From Nocardia higoensis NBRC 100133 (GTDB taxonomy: Bacteria; Actinomycetota; Actinomycetes; Mycobacteriales; Mycobacteriaceae), in NCBI RefSeq assembly GCF_000308595.1, contig NZ_BAGA01000116.1:1-64000 (forward strand): a stretch of DNA of 64,000 nt, written 5' to 3'. Numbering within the stretch: the first letter of the stretch is position 1; each line of letters begins with the position of its first letter. The notes under the pieces are model-generated. The model was not told where the DNA came from, ran no database searches, and saw nothing but the letters and a program-made list of their open reading frames with translations. Made by a program: the position numbers and the translations under genes. This document shows positions 28,786 to 39,305 of this stretch, piece after piece.

Positions 28786-30659
28786 GACGGTTCACCTCCA
28801 CGTTCGCTGAGCGCGTGGCTGCCGTCGGAGGAATCGGACGAGCGTACCCCCACGCCGTTCTCGCTCTCGGCCGAGGAAGGCTGTCCGGTTCCGGCGCCGT
28901 CGGCGGCGTCGCCGGTTTCCTCGGTGTCGACCGGCGCGGCCGCGCGTGGCGCGGGCCGGTACATCGGCACGGTCGGAATGTCCACCGGGTCGCCCTCGAT
29001 GGGCACCGGCTCCGAGGGGCGCGGCGGTGTCCTGCGCACCGCGGCCTCCAGCGGCAAGGGGCTGGTTCCCATTTTGCGTCCGCGCGTCATCGGCAGCGTC
29101 AGCCGGAAGCTGGCGCCCACGCCGATCTCGCCCCAGGCCTCGAGCCGGCCCGCGTGCAGATTGGCGTCCTCGACACTGATGGACAGGCCGAGTCCGGTGC
29201 CGCCCGAGCGGCGCATCCGGGACGGGTCCGAGCGCCAGAACCGGTTGAAGACCAGCTTGTCCTCGCCGGGACGCAGGCCGACGCCCTGGTCGCGGACCAC
29301 GAACGCCACCGCGTTGGCGTCGGCGTCGCCGCGCATCCGCAGCAGCACGGGCTTGCCCTCGCTGTGGTCGATGGCGTTGGCGAGCAGATTGCGCAGCACC
29401 CGCTCCACCCGTCGTGGATCGACCTCGGCGACGACCGGGTCCTCCGGCAGGTCGGTGACCACCTCCACGCCGGATTCCTTGGCCAGATGGCGCACGGTGG
29501 AGATCGCGGCCCGCGCGCACATCCGCACATCCAGCGATTCCACCTGCAACTCGGCCACGCCCGCGTCATGACGGCTGATCTCGAGCAGGTCGTTGAGCAG
29601 GCCCTCGAACCGGTCCAGTTCGGTGACCAGCAGTTCGGCGCTGCGGGCCAGCGCCGGATCCAGCTGGTCGCTGGAGCCGTGGATGAGGTCGGCGGCCATC
29701 CGCACGGTGGTCAGCGGGGTACGCAGCTCATGGCTGACATCGGAGGTGAACCGGCGCTGCAGATTGCCGAATTCCTCCAGCTGGGTGATCTGGTTCGACA
29801 GGCTCTCGGCCATCTCGTTGAACGCCTGCGCCAGCCGCGCCATGTCGTCCTCGCCGCGCACCAGCATGCGTTCCTTGAGACGCCCGTCGGCGAAGCGGCT
29901 GGCGATACGCGCGGCCGACCGGATCGGCAGCACCACCTGTCTGGTGACCAGCGCGGTGATGGCGGCGAGCAGCACCAGCAACACCAGGCCGCCGATCATC
30001 ATCGTGCCGCGCATGAGGGCGAGACTGCTCTCCTCGTTGGCCAGCGGGAAGATCAGATAGACCTCCAGCGTGGGCACCTCCGCGCTGGGGCTGCCGATGA
30101 TCAGCGCGCGCCCGTGATAGCCGTCGGGGTCGGCGACCGTGGCGAACTGATAGCTGATCTGGTTGCGCTGCACGAAGCGACGTAATTCGGCGGGCACCTC
30201 GGACACCGGCCCGGCCTCGGCCTGCTGCTGCGCCGAGCTACCGACGACGATGAGCGCGGTGTCGAAGCTGCCCGCCGCGCCACTGGAACGGCCCGAACCG
30301 CCGCGATTGGACACCTCGCTGCGCGCGTCGGTCAATGCCTTGCGGAGGGTGTCGATGTCGTAGACGCCCGACACCTTGTCCTCGACCGCCACGCGGACCC
30401 GGTTGATCTCCTCTTCCGCCGCATTGACCTTCGCATCGAGCAGGCGGTCGGTGATCTGACTGGTCAGCACGACACCGAGAATGGTGATCACGATCAGCGA
30501 CAGCGTCAACGTCGAGACGATGACGCGCAACTGCAACGAACGACGCCACAGATGCCCGAGGGCGGTACCCAAATCGGTGAACCAGGCGCCGACCGGGGCC
30601 AGCGACCGTTCCAGTCGTGGAATCACCCCGCGCGAGGCGGGACGCTTCCCATCGGTCAC
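28782..30659 (-). CDS. mtrB: sensor histidine kinase MtrB
   Basis: The 625-aa kinase has membrane segments at about 46-66 and 219-238 with an extracytoplasmic loop between. A HAMP domain precedes the phospho-accepting His310 in FTSDVSHELRTPL. An HATPase domain follows, with N and G boxes (LLANAIDHSEG, GGTGLGLSI). A roughly 80-residue Pro/Thr/Ser-rich tail ends the protein. It phosphorylates MtrA. The GTG start overlaps the mtrA stop by four bases and its own stop overlaps lpqB, so the three are translationally coupled. Confidence 0.97.
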   Translation of the reverse strand: MTDGKRPASRGVIPRLERSLAPVGAWFTDLGTALGHLWRRSLQLRVIVSTLTLSLIVITILGVVLTSQITDRLLDAKVNAAEEEINRVRVAVEDKVSGVYDIDTLRKALTDARSEVSNRGGSGRSSGAAGSFDTALIVVGSSAQQQAEAGPVSEVPAELRRFVQRNQISYQFATVADPDGYHGRALIIGSPSAEVPTLEVYLIFPLANEESSLALMRGTMMIGGLVLLVLLAAITALVTRQVVLPIRSAARIASRFADGRLKERMLVRGEDDMARLAQAFNEMAESLSNQITQLEEFGNLQRRFTSDVSHELRTPLTTVRMAADLIHGSSDQLDPALARSAELLVTELDRFEGLLNDLLEISRHDAGVAELQVESLDVRMCARAAISTVRHLAKESGVEVVTDLPEDPVVAEVDPRRVERVLRNLLANAIDHSEGKPVLLRMRGDADANAVAFVVRDQGVGLRPGEDKLVFNRFWRSDPSRMRRSGGTGLGLSISVEDANLHAGRLEAWGEIGVGASFRLTLPMTRGRKMGTSPLPLEAAVRRTPPRPSEPVPIEGDPVDIPTVPMYRPAPRAAAPVDTEETGDAADGAGTGQPSSAESENGVGVRSSDSSDGSHALSERGGEPS

Positions 30660-31333
30660 GGCGGTCCGGCCTTGTAGCCGACGCCGCGGACGGTCAGCAC
30701 GATCTCCGGGTTCTCCGGATCCTTCTCCACCTTCGCGCGCAGCCGCTGCACGTGCACGTTGACCAGCCGGGTGTCGGCGGCATGGCGGTAGCCCCACACC
30801 TGCTCGAGCAGCACCTCACGGGTGAACACCTGGCGCGGCTTGCGCGCCAGCGCCACCAGCAGGTCGAACTCCAGCGGCGTCAGCGAGATCTGCTGGCCGG
30901 CGCGCGAGACCTTGTGCGCGGGCACGTCGATGAGGACGTCGGCGATCTGGAGCTGCTCGGCGGGCTCGTCCTCGGTGCGGCGCAGCCGGGCCCGCACGCG
31001 CGCGACGAGTTCCTTGGGCTTGAACGGCTTGACGATGTAGTCGTCGGCACCCGATTCCAGGCCGAGCACCACGTCGACGGTGTCGGTCTTGGCGGTGAGC
31101 ATGACGATCGGGACACCGGAGTCGGCCCGCAGCACCCGGCAGACGTCGATGCCGTTCATACCGGGCAGCATCAGGTCGAGCAGGACCAGATCGGGGCGGA
31201 TCTCGCGCACCGCGGCCAGCGCCTGTGTGCCGTCACCGACCACGTGCGGGTCGAAACCCTCCCCGCGTAGGACGATCGTCAGCATCTCCGCGAGCGCCAT
31301 ATCGTCGTCGACGACCAGAATCTTCGGCTTCAT
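30656..31333 (-). CDS. mtrA: response regulator MtrA
   Basis: The 225-aa OmpR-family regulator has its phospho-acceptor at Asp53 (LVLLDLMLPG), acidic pocket residues at 9-11 and a C-terminal winged helix ending in VRGVGYKAGPP. In mycobacteria and corynebacteria MtrA is essential or central to cell division, wall metabolism and oriC control. The 136-base region upstream, including TATAACC just before the ATG, should hold the operon promoter. Confidence 0.97.
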   Translation of the reverse strand: MKPKILVVDDDMALAEMLTIVLRGEGFDPHVVGDGTQALAAVREIRPDLVLLDLMLPGMNGIDVCRVLRADSGVPIVMLTAKTDTVDVVLGLESGADDYIVKPFKPKELVARVRARLRRTEDEPAEQLQIADVLIDVPAHKVSRAGQQISLTPLEFDLLVALARKPRQVFTREVLLEQVWGYRHAADTRLVNVHVQRLRAKVEKDPENPEIVLTVRGVGYKAGPP

Positions 31334-31469
31334 GGTTATATGTTGTCATCTCCCAGGCGAGGATCGGGCCGCCACGCCAAATAATGGCGAGCAGCCGAAT
31401 AAACGTAGCTCGCCGAATTGACCGACTCGGTCGAATCGGGACAAGGCGAACCGGAAAACCGATAGAACA

Positions 31470-32125
31470 TTATCGAGCGATCATGTCGGCCAGCCGTGCG
31501 GCCAGTGCCACCGGATCATCGCCGGGCCGGTATGTCCACCACGGTCCGTGCCAGTTCCGCTCGGCGAGCTCACGGTACACCGCCAGCGTGCGCTTCTGCA
31601 GCCCACCGTCGCGTTCGTAGGCGTCCAGCGGCCTGCTCTCGTCGAGTTCGGTGCGCCTGCGGGCGCGTTCGGCGGCGAGCTCGGTGTCCACGTCGAGCAG
31701 CAATTGCACGTCGGGCACGGGCAGGCCGAACCGGCCGAACTCCAGATCCGCTGTCCAGCCGACGATTTCGCCGTCGGCGGACTGGTGCAGCCGCGCCGCG
31801 TTGTAGGCGGCGTTGGAGGCCACGTAGCGATCGAGGATCACGATGTCGTTGGCGGCCAGCAGCTTCGACAGCTCGTCGCGCGCGTCGGCACGGTCCAGGG
31901 CGAACATCAGTGCCATCGCGTACACCGAGGACGCGAGGTCACCGTGCGCGCCGTGCAGCGCCTCGGAGGCCAGATCCGCGTGCACCGAACGCCCGTAGCG
32001 CGGAAAGGCGAGCGTGGCCGCCCGCACTCCCCGCGCCCCGAGCGCGGCCACGACGGCGTCGGTCAGCGTGCGCTTTCCGGCGCCGTCGAGGCCCTCCAGT
32101 GCGATCAGCACCTGATGATCGGACA

Positions 32126-32126
<1 letters not shown>
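31470..32126 (-). CDS. tmk: thymidylate kinase
   Basis: The 218-aa enzyme phosphorylates dTMP to dTDP. The P-loop is GLDGAGKRTLT at residues 12-22, the LID/substrate region includes LAFPRYGRSVHADLA, and the DRYVASNAAYNAARLH block is the mycobacterial-type signature. Its ATG shares the A of the ahcY stop codon, so the two are coupled. Confidence 0.93.
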
Positions 32127-33610
<1,484 letters not shown>

Positions 33611-33706
33611 CTGCCTCTCCTGGTTCGGCTGTACCGGTGCAAGGCTAGCGCCGTCGGCGGGGCGGAGTTGCCCCACCTACACACTCGGCTCCCGATACCG
33701 GGCCGC

Positions 33707-34864
33707 TCAGGCGAGCGCGCCGTGCTCGGTCAGAATCCTGGCGCGTTTGCGGGGCGCGATATTGGCGAGGGTGATATCGCCACCGTAGTGCGCCAGCAAT
33801 CGGCGATCCATCACCGCCCGCCACAGCGGCGGAATGGCGGCGAACAGGATCATGGTCGCGTAACCGCCCGGCAACTGCGGCGAGACTTCCGAGCTGCGCA
33901 GGGTCTGGTAGCGCCTGCCGGGGTTTGCGTGATGGTCGCTGTGGCGCTGCAGATGGAACAGGAAGATGTTGGTCACGAGCCGGTCGCTGTTCCAGCTGTC
34001 GCGCGGCGAGCAGCGCGCCCAGCGGCCGTTCGGACGTCGCTCCCGCAGCAGTCCGTAGTGCTCGACGTAGTTCACCGTCTCCAGCAGACCGACGCCGATC
34101 ATCGCCTGCAGCACCAGCCACGGCAGGATGTGCCAGCCGAAGACCAGCATCAGCCCGCCGAACAACACGATCGTCATGGACCAGGCCTGCAGGATGTGGT
34201 TGCGCGGGCTCCACCAACCCTGTCCCGCACGGGCCAGGCGCTCCTTCTCCAGCGCGATCCCCGAGCGGAAGCCGCCGACCACGGTGCGGGGCAGGAACTC
34301 CCACAGCGACTCGCCCATCCGGGCGCTGGCCGGGTCCTCGGGGGTGGCCACCCGCACGTGGTGACCGCGGTTGTGCTCGACGAAGAAGTGGCCGTACCCG
34401 GACTGGGCGAGCGCGATCTTGGCCAGCCAGCGCTCCAGCTTCTCGACCCGGTGGCCGAGTTCGTGAGCGGCGTTGATGCCGATGCCGCTGACCAGGCCGA
34501 GCGTGGTGGCCAGGCCCGCCTTGTCCAGCAGACTCAGATCGTCGCCCGCCCACATGGCCGACGCGATCAGCAAGCCGATCATCTGGACGGGCAGGAACAG
34601 GTAGGTGCACCAGCGGTAGTACCGATCGTTGGACAACTGCTCGTAGTCCTCGTCGCGGGGATTGGTGCCGTCCTCACCCACGATCCAGTCGAGGAGCGGG
34701 ATGATCACCAGCACGATGATCGGCCCGATCCACCAGAAGACCTCCATGCCGGTCCGCAGCACGAGCTGGGAGGGCAGCAACGCCGACGCAGGGGCGATCA
34801 GCCCGAGCACCCACAAGTGGCGTTTGGGGTCCCTCGCAATCGCTGATTTGCCATCCGTTTGCAC
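33707..34864 (-). CDS. alkB: alkane 1-monooxygenase AlkB (copy 1)
   Basis: The 385-aa integral membrane di-iron enzyme hydroxylates the end carbon of n-alkanes, taking electrons from rubredoxin. Histidine boxes are HELGH at 134-138, EHNRGHH at 163-169, NYVEHYG near 268 and LQRHSDHH near 306. Six hydrophobic segments are seen. The GTG at 34864 is preceded by a G-rich stretch. It lies 192 bases downstream of the tetR gene on the same strand and is not obviously coupled to it, so it may have its own promoter. Confidence 0.92.
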   Translation of the reverse strand: MQTDGKSAIARDPKRHLWVLGLIAPASALLPSQLVLRTGMEVFWWIGPIIVLVIIPLLDWIVGEDGTNPRDEDYEQLSNDRYYRWCTYLFLPVQMIGLLIASAMWAGDDLSLLDKAGLATTLGLVSGIGINAAHELGHRVEKLERWLAKIALAQSGYGHFFVEHNRGHHVRVATPEDPASARMGESLWEFLPRTVVGGFRSGIALEKERLARAGQGWWSPRNHILQAWSMTIVLFGGLMLVFGWHILPWLVLQAMIGVGLLETVNYVEHYGLLRERRPNGRWARCSPRDSWNSDRLVTNIFLFHLQRHSDHHANPGRRYQTLRSSEVSPQLPGGYATMILFAAIPPLWRAVMDRRLLAHYGGDITLANIAPRKRARILTEHGALA

Positions 34865-35056
34865 TTTGCCCCGCCTAATGGACTGCCTGACTCTTCAGGG
34901 AAATACATACAGGGTCGCCTGCCGTTACAGGGCCTCTACCCTCGCAAAGGTGGGCGCCAGCACAATCCGATCGGTCGGTCCAACCGACCGCCACAGCTCG
35001 AAGTTGAAACGTACAGCACACTTCCCGCAAAGCCAAATGCCCTGCCCGGATTATCC

Positions 35057-35677
35057 TTATTCCGTCTCGCGAGCGGCCAGGATGCCGGCGATATAGGGGC
35101 TCAGCAAATCGGCCAGCTCGGCGGGTCCGTTGCGGCCGGGGCCGGGCGGATTCGGGATATAGCTCAGCGCGATCCGCACCAGCGCGTGGGCGAGCACATC
35201 GGCTTCGGCGGGGGTGGCCGCGACCCAGCTGTCCACGAACACCGCCGTCAGCCGGGCGGTCGCGTGCTCCACGAGCGGGGCCGCGTCCAAGGTGATCAGC
35301 CGCAGCAGGTCCGGCTTCACCTCTCCGGCCAGCAGCGAGCACACCAGCGGATCGGTCGCCGCGTCCAGGAAGAAACCGGACAGTCCCTCGCGAATGGCGG
35401 CGCCCGGGTCGCCGACGTTCGCGGCGACCGCCGCGCCCACGTGATCGACCAGGTCGTCGGCCAGGCGCAGGGCGTAACTCTGCGCCAAGCCGGCCCGTGA
35501 GCCGAACTCGTTGTAGAGGGTCTGCCTGCTCACCCCGGCCCGGCCCGCCACATCCCCGACGGTGATCTTGGACCAGTCCCGCTCGATCAGCAGGGCGCGC
35601 ATCGCGTCCAGGATCGAAGCGCGCAGCAGTTCCCTGGTCGCCTCCTGGAAGGGCGAGGACGGTCCGCGGCTCCCCAC
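35057..35677 (-). CDS. TetR-family regulator of the alk operon
   Basis: The 206-aa regulator has an N-terminal helix-turn-helix (about residues 32-56: ITVGDVAGRAGVSRQTLYNEFGS) and a variable ligand-binding domain. Its GTG starts one base after the rubredoxin stop, so it is the last gene of the alkB2-rubredoxin-rubredoxin-tetR operon. In this position it matches AlkU/AlkX-type regulators (Rv3249c in M. tuberculosis). It is a likely repressor binding the palindrome at 37341-37366 and released by alkane-derived fatty acids. Confidence 0.88.
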   Translation of the reverse strand: MGSRGPSSPFQEATRELLRASILDAMRALLIERDWSKITVGDVAGRAGVSRQTLYNEFGSRAGLAQSYALRLADDLVDHVGAAVAANVGDPGAAIREGLSGFFLDAATDPLVCSLLAGEVKPDLLRLITLDAAPLVEHATARLTAVFVDSWVAATPAEADVLAHALVRIALSYIPNPPGPGRNGPAELADLLSPYIAGILAARETE

Positions 35678-35678
35678 C

Positions 35679-35861
35679 TCAGGACCGCTCGATCTCGACC
35701 ATGAAGAAGTCGGCCTTGGCGGCGCCGCAGTCCGGGCAGGTCCAATCCTCGGGAATGTCGTCCCACCGAGTGCCCGGCGCAATGCCGTCCTCGGGCCAGC
35801 CCTTCGCTTCGTCGTATTCGAAGCCGCACTGCGCGCATTGATACAACTTGTATTCGGTCAC
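35679..35861 (-). CDS. rubredoxin (AlkG2-type)
   Basis: The 60-aa iron protein has CAQCGFEYDEAKG at residues 9-21 and CPDCGAAKADF near 42, the two CxxCG knuckles holding one Fe. The GIAPGTRWDDIPEDW core is typical of rubredoxins able to pass electrons to AlkB. The GTG overlaps the preceding rubredoxin stop by four bases. Confidence 0.93.
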   Translation of the reverse strand: MTEYKLYQCAQCGFEYDEAKGWPEDGIAPGTRWDDIPEDWTCPDCGAAKADFFMVEIERS

Positions 35862-36031
35862 AGCGTTACTCCCACCGGTTCGAAATCGATCTTCTCACGG
35901 ACTCCGCAGTCCGGGCAGCACCAGTCGTCGGGCACGGCCGCCCACGGGGTTCCCGCCGGAAATCCCTCGTGTGGGGCGCCTTTCGATTCTTCGTAGACGT
36001 ATTCGCATACGGGGCAACGATAAGCGCTCAT
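35858..36031 (-). CDS. rubredoxin (second, AlkG1-like)
   Basis: The 57-aa protein has CPVCEYVYEESKG and CPDCGVREKIDF. The first knuckle is CxxCE rather than CxxCG, a feature of AlkG1-type rubredoxins that in other species do not substitute for AlkG2 in alkane hydroxylation. Its ATG overlaps the alkB stop (ATGA) and its own stop overlaps the next gene. Confidence 0.92.
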   Translation of the reverse strand: MSAYRCPVCEYVYEESKGAPHEGFPAGTPWAAVPDDWCCPDCGVREKIDFEPVGVTL

Positions 36032-37263
36032 CGTGCGGCCGCCGCTCCGTATTCGGCCAGCACCCGGCTGCGAGTACGCGGATGGATATTCGCACGGGTG
36101 ATGTCGCCGCCGTAGTGCGCGAGCACCCGCTTGTCCATCACCTTGCGCCACAGCGGCGGAACGTAGGCGAGCATGATCATGGTCGCGTAGCCGCTGGGCA
36201 GATTCGGTGCACCGTCCCAGCTGCGCAGCGTCTGGTACCGCCGGGTGGGGTAGGCGTGATGATCGCTGTGGCGCTGCAGATGGTACAGGAACACATTGGT
36301 GACCAGGTGGTCGCTGTTCCAGCTGTGCGTCGGCGCCGGCCGCTCGTAACGCCCGGACGCGGTGCGCTGCCGCGCCAGCCCGTAGTGCTCCAGGTAGTTG
36401 ACCACCTCCAGCAGGCTGAACCCGAACACCGCCTGCAGGATCAGGTAGGGCAGCAGCCCGATGCCGAACACCGCGAGCAGCGCCGCGTACAGCGCCACCG
36501 ACATCGCCCAGGCCTGGAGCAACTCGTTACGCCAGGTCCACGGCCCGGTACCGATCCGCTCCAGCCGCGTCTTCTCCAGCCGCCAGGCCGAGACCAGACT
36601 CCCCGTCACCGTCCGCGGCAGGAATTCCCAGAACGACTCGCCCAGCCTCGAGCTGGCCGGGTCCTCCGGGGTGGCCACCCGCACGTGGTGGCCGCGGTTG
36701 TGCTCGATGTAGAAGTGACCGTAGAAGGTCTGGGCCAACGCGATACGCGAGAGCCAGCGCTCGAGGTCGACCTTCTTGTGGCCGAGTTCGTGGGCGGTGT
36801 TGATGCCGATGCCACCGATCAGCCCCACGGTGATCGCCAGCCCGATCTTGTCCGCGACGTGCAGGCCGCCGTCGATGCCCAGCCAGCTCAGGTCGTCGGC
36901 GGTGATCAGGTAGCAGGCCATGACCAGCGCGGCGTATTGGAAGGGCAGGTAGAGATAGGTCAGGTAGCGGTAGTAGCGGTCGTTCTCGAGGTGGGCGATC
37001 ACCTCGTCCGGCGGGTTCTCCCCATCGGGGCCGACGAATCGGTCGGCGAGCGGGATGACGATGTAGAGCAGGATCGGGCCGAGCCAGAAAGGCAGATGGG
37101 CCAAGCCGTGCCAACCGTTCTCGTTCAGAATCCAGATCGCGGGCAGGCCGATGGTGAACAGGCCTGTCGGTACGAACAGACCCCACAGCCAGTAGTAGCG
37201 CTTGCGGTCGCGCCAGCTCGACGCCTCCAAGGTCCGGCCGGCCGCATCGGCGTCAGTCGACAT
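36028..37263 (-). CDS. alkB: alkane 1-monooxygenase AlkB (copy 2)
   Basis: The 411-aa membrane enzyme leads the operon. It carries HELGHKK, EHNRGHHVRVATPEDPAS, NYLEHYG and LQRHSDHHAYPTRRYQTLR, the full AlkB set. Compared with copy 1 it has an extended N-terminus of about 20 residues and conserved central helices. The start at 37263 follows GAGGGAGACGAAG. Electrons would come from the two rubredoxins encoded next; no rubredoxin reductase gene is in the window. The 26-bp palindrome upstream is the likely control site. Confidence 0.93.
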   Translation of the reverse strand: MSTDADAAGRTLEASSWRDRKRYYWLWGLFVPTGLFTIGLPAIWILNENGWHGLAHLPFWLGPILLYIVIPLADRFVGPDGENPPDEVIAHLENDRYYRYLTYLYLPFQYAALVMACYLITADDLSWLGIDGGLHVADKIGLAITVGLIGGIGINTAHELGHKKVDLERWLSRIALAQTFYGHFYIEHNRGHHVRVATPEDPASSRLGESFWEFLPRTVTGSLVSAWRLEKTRLERIGTGPWTWRNELLQAWAMSVALYAALLAVFGIGLLPYLILQAVFGFSLLEVVNYLEHYGLARQRTASGRYERPAPTHSWNSDHLVTNVFLYHLQRHSDHHAYPTRRYQTLRSWDGAPNLPSGYATMIMLAYVPPLWRKVMDKRVLAHYGGDITRANIHPRTRSRVLAEYGAAAAR

Positions 37264-37340
37264 CTTCGTCTCCCTCCATGCGCGCATCTGTGACACGCAT
37301 TACATACAAGTTCGACAATACGATGTCGCCTGTCTGCGGT

Positions 37341-37366
37341 CTATACAAATTCGAAGATTTGTATAG
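37341..37366. promoter_or_regulatory. TetR-type operator palindrome upstream of alkB2
   Basis: CTATACAAAT at 37341-37350 and ATTTGTATAG at 37357-37366 form a perfect inverted repeat around a six-base centre, unusually AT-rich for this region. It lies about 80 bases upstream of the alkB2 start. The size and place fit a dimeric TetR-family operator for the regulator encoded at the end of the operon. Confidence 0.7.
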
Positions 37367-37443
37367 TCGTGATTCCGTCAGTCGACCGCGACCGGACCGC
37401 GACGTTGTTCCCGGAAGCCCTCCCCGACGATCCTTCGCATCAC

Positions 37444-37962
37444 CTACCGCAGCGGCACGTCGAAGCCCGGCGGCAGCGCGTCGACCGGCCACCACCGCAG
37501 GTCGGTCGACTCGGCGCTGCGCACCGGCACCGCGCCCGCCGGCGCGGTGATACGGAAGAGCAGGTCCAGATGCCGGGTCGGCTGCCCGAGCGAGCAGGTG
37601 ATCGGATGCGCGTGCGCACCGAAGAGCCCCGGCTCGAGACGCAAGCCCGCGATACCGGACTCCTCGGTGGCCTCCCGCAGCGCCGCGGCTGCCACCGTCT
37701 CGTCGGGCTCCTCGCAGTGCCCGCCGAGCTGGAGCCACCGGCCGACCCGGGGATGCAGCGTCAACAGCACCTCGCGCTCGTCGGCGGAGAAGACCACCGC
37801 CGAGGCGGTGATGTGTCCCGGCACATGCTCACGCAGACACCCGCGCGGTGCCGAACCCAGGAACGCGAGCATCGACTCGCGGATCGACTCCTCCGGCCCG
37901 GACCGGACGCGCCAGCTGTGCAGCAATTCGGTCGCCGAGGCGTGCAGGGATTCCGCGCTCAC
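37444..37962 (-). CDS. Nudix hydrolase
   Basis: The 172-aa protein has a Nudix box GHCEEPDETVAAAALREATEESGI near residue 90, with REATEESGI intact and one extra residue in the first half compared with the standard spacing. Nudix enzymes cleave nucleoside diphosphate-X bonds with Mg. Its GTG overlaps the fbiB stop by four bases, so it is translated with the F420 genes. It may clean up a pyrophosphate by-product of this pathway, but that is inference. Confidence 0.82.
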   Translation of the reverse strand: MSAESLHASATELLHSWRVRSGPEESIRESMLAFLGSAPRGCLREHVPGHITASAVVFSADEREVLLTLHPRVGRWLQLGGHCEEPDETVAAAALREATEESGIAGLRLEPGLFGAHAHPITCSLGQPTRHLDLLFRITAPAGAVPVRSAESTDLRWWPVDALPPGFDVPLR

Positions 37963-39305
37963 AGCTCGACCAGCCCTTCCCCGCCCGCGCGCGGCGGCCG
38001 CGGCGCGAGTTCCTCGGCGGGATGTCCCACCGCGACCGCGCCGAGGGGATGCCAGTCCGCGGCCAGTCCCAGCTCGGCGCGGGTCACCTCGGGCGCGAAG
38101 ATGGTCGAGCCGATCCAGCAACTGCCGACCCCCTCGGCGGCCAGCGCCACCAGCAGGCCCTGCACCGCCGCGCCCGCCGCGACGGTGAACATGGTCCGCT
38201 CGGCCGCCTGCCTGCGCTCGTCGGGATAGTCGTGCGCGCCGTCGGGGACCATGCACGGGATGATCACCTCGGGCGCGTCGAACAGAATGCGCCCGCGCGC
38301 GATTCGCCGTTCGACCCGCTCCTGATCGAGGCCGTCCGCGGTGAGATCGGCGCGCCATTTCTCGGCCAGCGCGGTGAGGAGCCGCTCACGCCGGTCCCGG
38401 TCGCGCACCCACACGAACCGCACCGGGCGGGTGTGATGCGGAGCCGGGGCGGTCAACGCGACGGCGACCGCGGCGCGGACACGCTCGGGTTCGACTGCGG
38501 CATCGGTGAATTCGCGCACCGAGCGGCGCAACAGCACCGCCTCCCGCCTGCCCTGCTGCACGGCTTCGGCGGTGCCGAGCCAGAACAAGTCCTCCTCCCC
38601 CGAGCGCACCAGGTCCGCCGCGCCGGACCCGTCGTCCTCGTAGGGCAATCCGCGCACGACAGCCACCGGCACCGCACGCAACTTGCCCTTCACCAGATCG
38701 GCGGCCGCGGCCAGTTCGTCGGCGACGGCGACCTGGGTGACGTGCAGCTCGTTACCCTGCCCGTCGATCGCCCCGTTGTAGTCGTGCAGCACCCGCAGGC
38801 CCGCGGACCCGATCGCGGTGTCGGTCTGCCCGTTGCGCCAGGCCCGGCCCATCGTGTCGGTGATCACGACCGCCACCCGGACGCCGAGCCGCTGCGCCAG
38901 CCCGGTGCGCACCTCGCGGGCACTGGCATCGGGATCGGAAGGCAGCAGCACCAATTCGTCGCGCTCGACATTGGATCCGTCCACCCCCGAGGCGGCCTGC
39001 ACGATGCCGAGCTTGTTCTCGGTGATGAGCGTGCGCCCCTTGCGAGCGAGCACCCGTACGGCCTCCTGCTCGACGAGCGCCCGCCGCACGGCATCGCGTT
39101 CCTCGGGATCCACCGGCGCGGCCACCACCCGCCCCTCGGCCTTGGCGACGATCTTGCTGGTGATGACGAGGATGTCGCCGTCACGCAACCACGGCGCGGC
39201 CTCGGCGATCGCGGCGGTGACATCGTCGCCGGGACGGAACTCCGGCAGTCCGGGCACCGGCAGGATGCTCAGACCCTCGGCGCCGTGATCGATGGGCGTG
39301 CTCAC
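37959..39305 (-). CDS. fbiB: bifunctional F420 gamma-glutamyl ligase / reductase FbiB
   Basis: The 448-aa protein has an N-terminal CofE-like ligase (about 1-245: VTSKIVAKAEGR, VVITDTMGRAWRNGQTDTAIG) that adds the polyglutamate tail to F420. The C-terminal FMN-binding nitroreductase-like domain (about 250-448: RRSVREFTDAAVEPE, AEGVGSCWIGSTIFAPEV) reduces the dehydro intermediate. This two-domain form is the actinobacterial one. Its GTG overlaps the fbiA stop. Confidence 0.95.
   Translation of the reverse strand: MSTPIDHGAEGLSILPVPGLPEFRPGDDVTAAIAEAAPWLRDGDILVITSKIVAKAEGRVVAAPVDPEERDAVRRALVEQEAVRVLARKGRTLITENKLGIVQAASGVDGSNVERDELVLLPSDPDASAREVRTGLAQRLGVRVAVVITDTMGRAWRNGQTDTAIGSAGLRVLHDYNGAIDGQGNELHVTQVAVADELAAAADLVKGKLRAVPVAVVRGLPYEDDGSGAADLVRSGEEDLFWLGTAEAVQQGRREAVLLRRSVREFTDAAVEPERVRAAVAVALTAPAPHHTRPVRFVWVRDRDRRERLLTALAEKWRADLTADGLDQERVERRIARGRILFDAPEVIIPCMVPDGAHDYPDERRQAAERTMFTVAAGAAVQGLLVALAAEGVGSCWIGSTIFAPEVTRAELGLAADWHPLGAVAVGHPAEELAPRPPRAGGEGLVEL

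Noticed and set aside
26935..29571. 878-codon plus-strand open frame opposite lpqB and mtrB
   Set aside because: It is a shadow of two well-identified genes caused by high GC, with no family features.
34900..35050. Search for a second copy of the CTATACAAAT palindrome upstream of alkB copy 1
   Set aside because: Only short AT-rich matches such as ATACATACA are present, with no inverted partner.
36527..37186. Minus-strand alternative frame inside alkB copy 2
   Set aside because: It is Arg/Pro-rich and overlaps the histidine-box-containing frame; it is a shadow.
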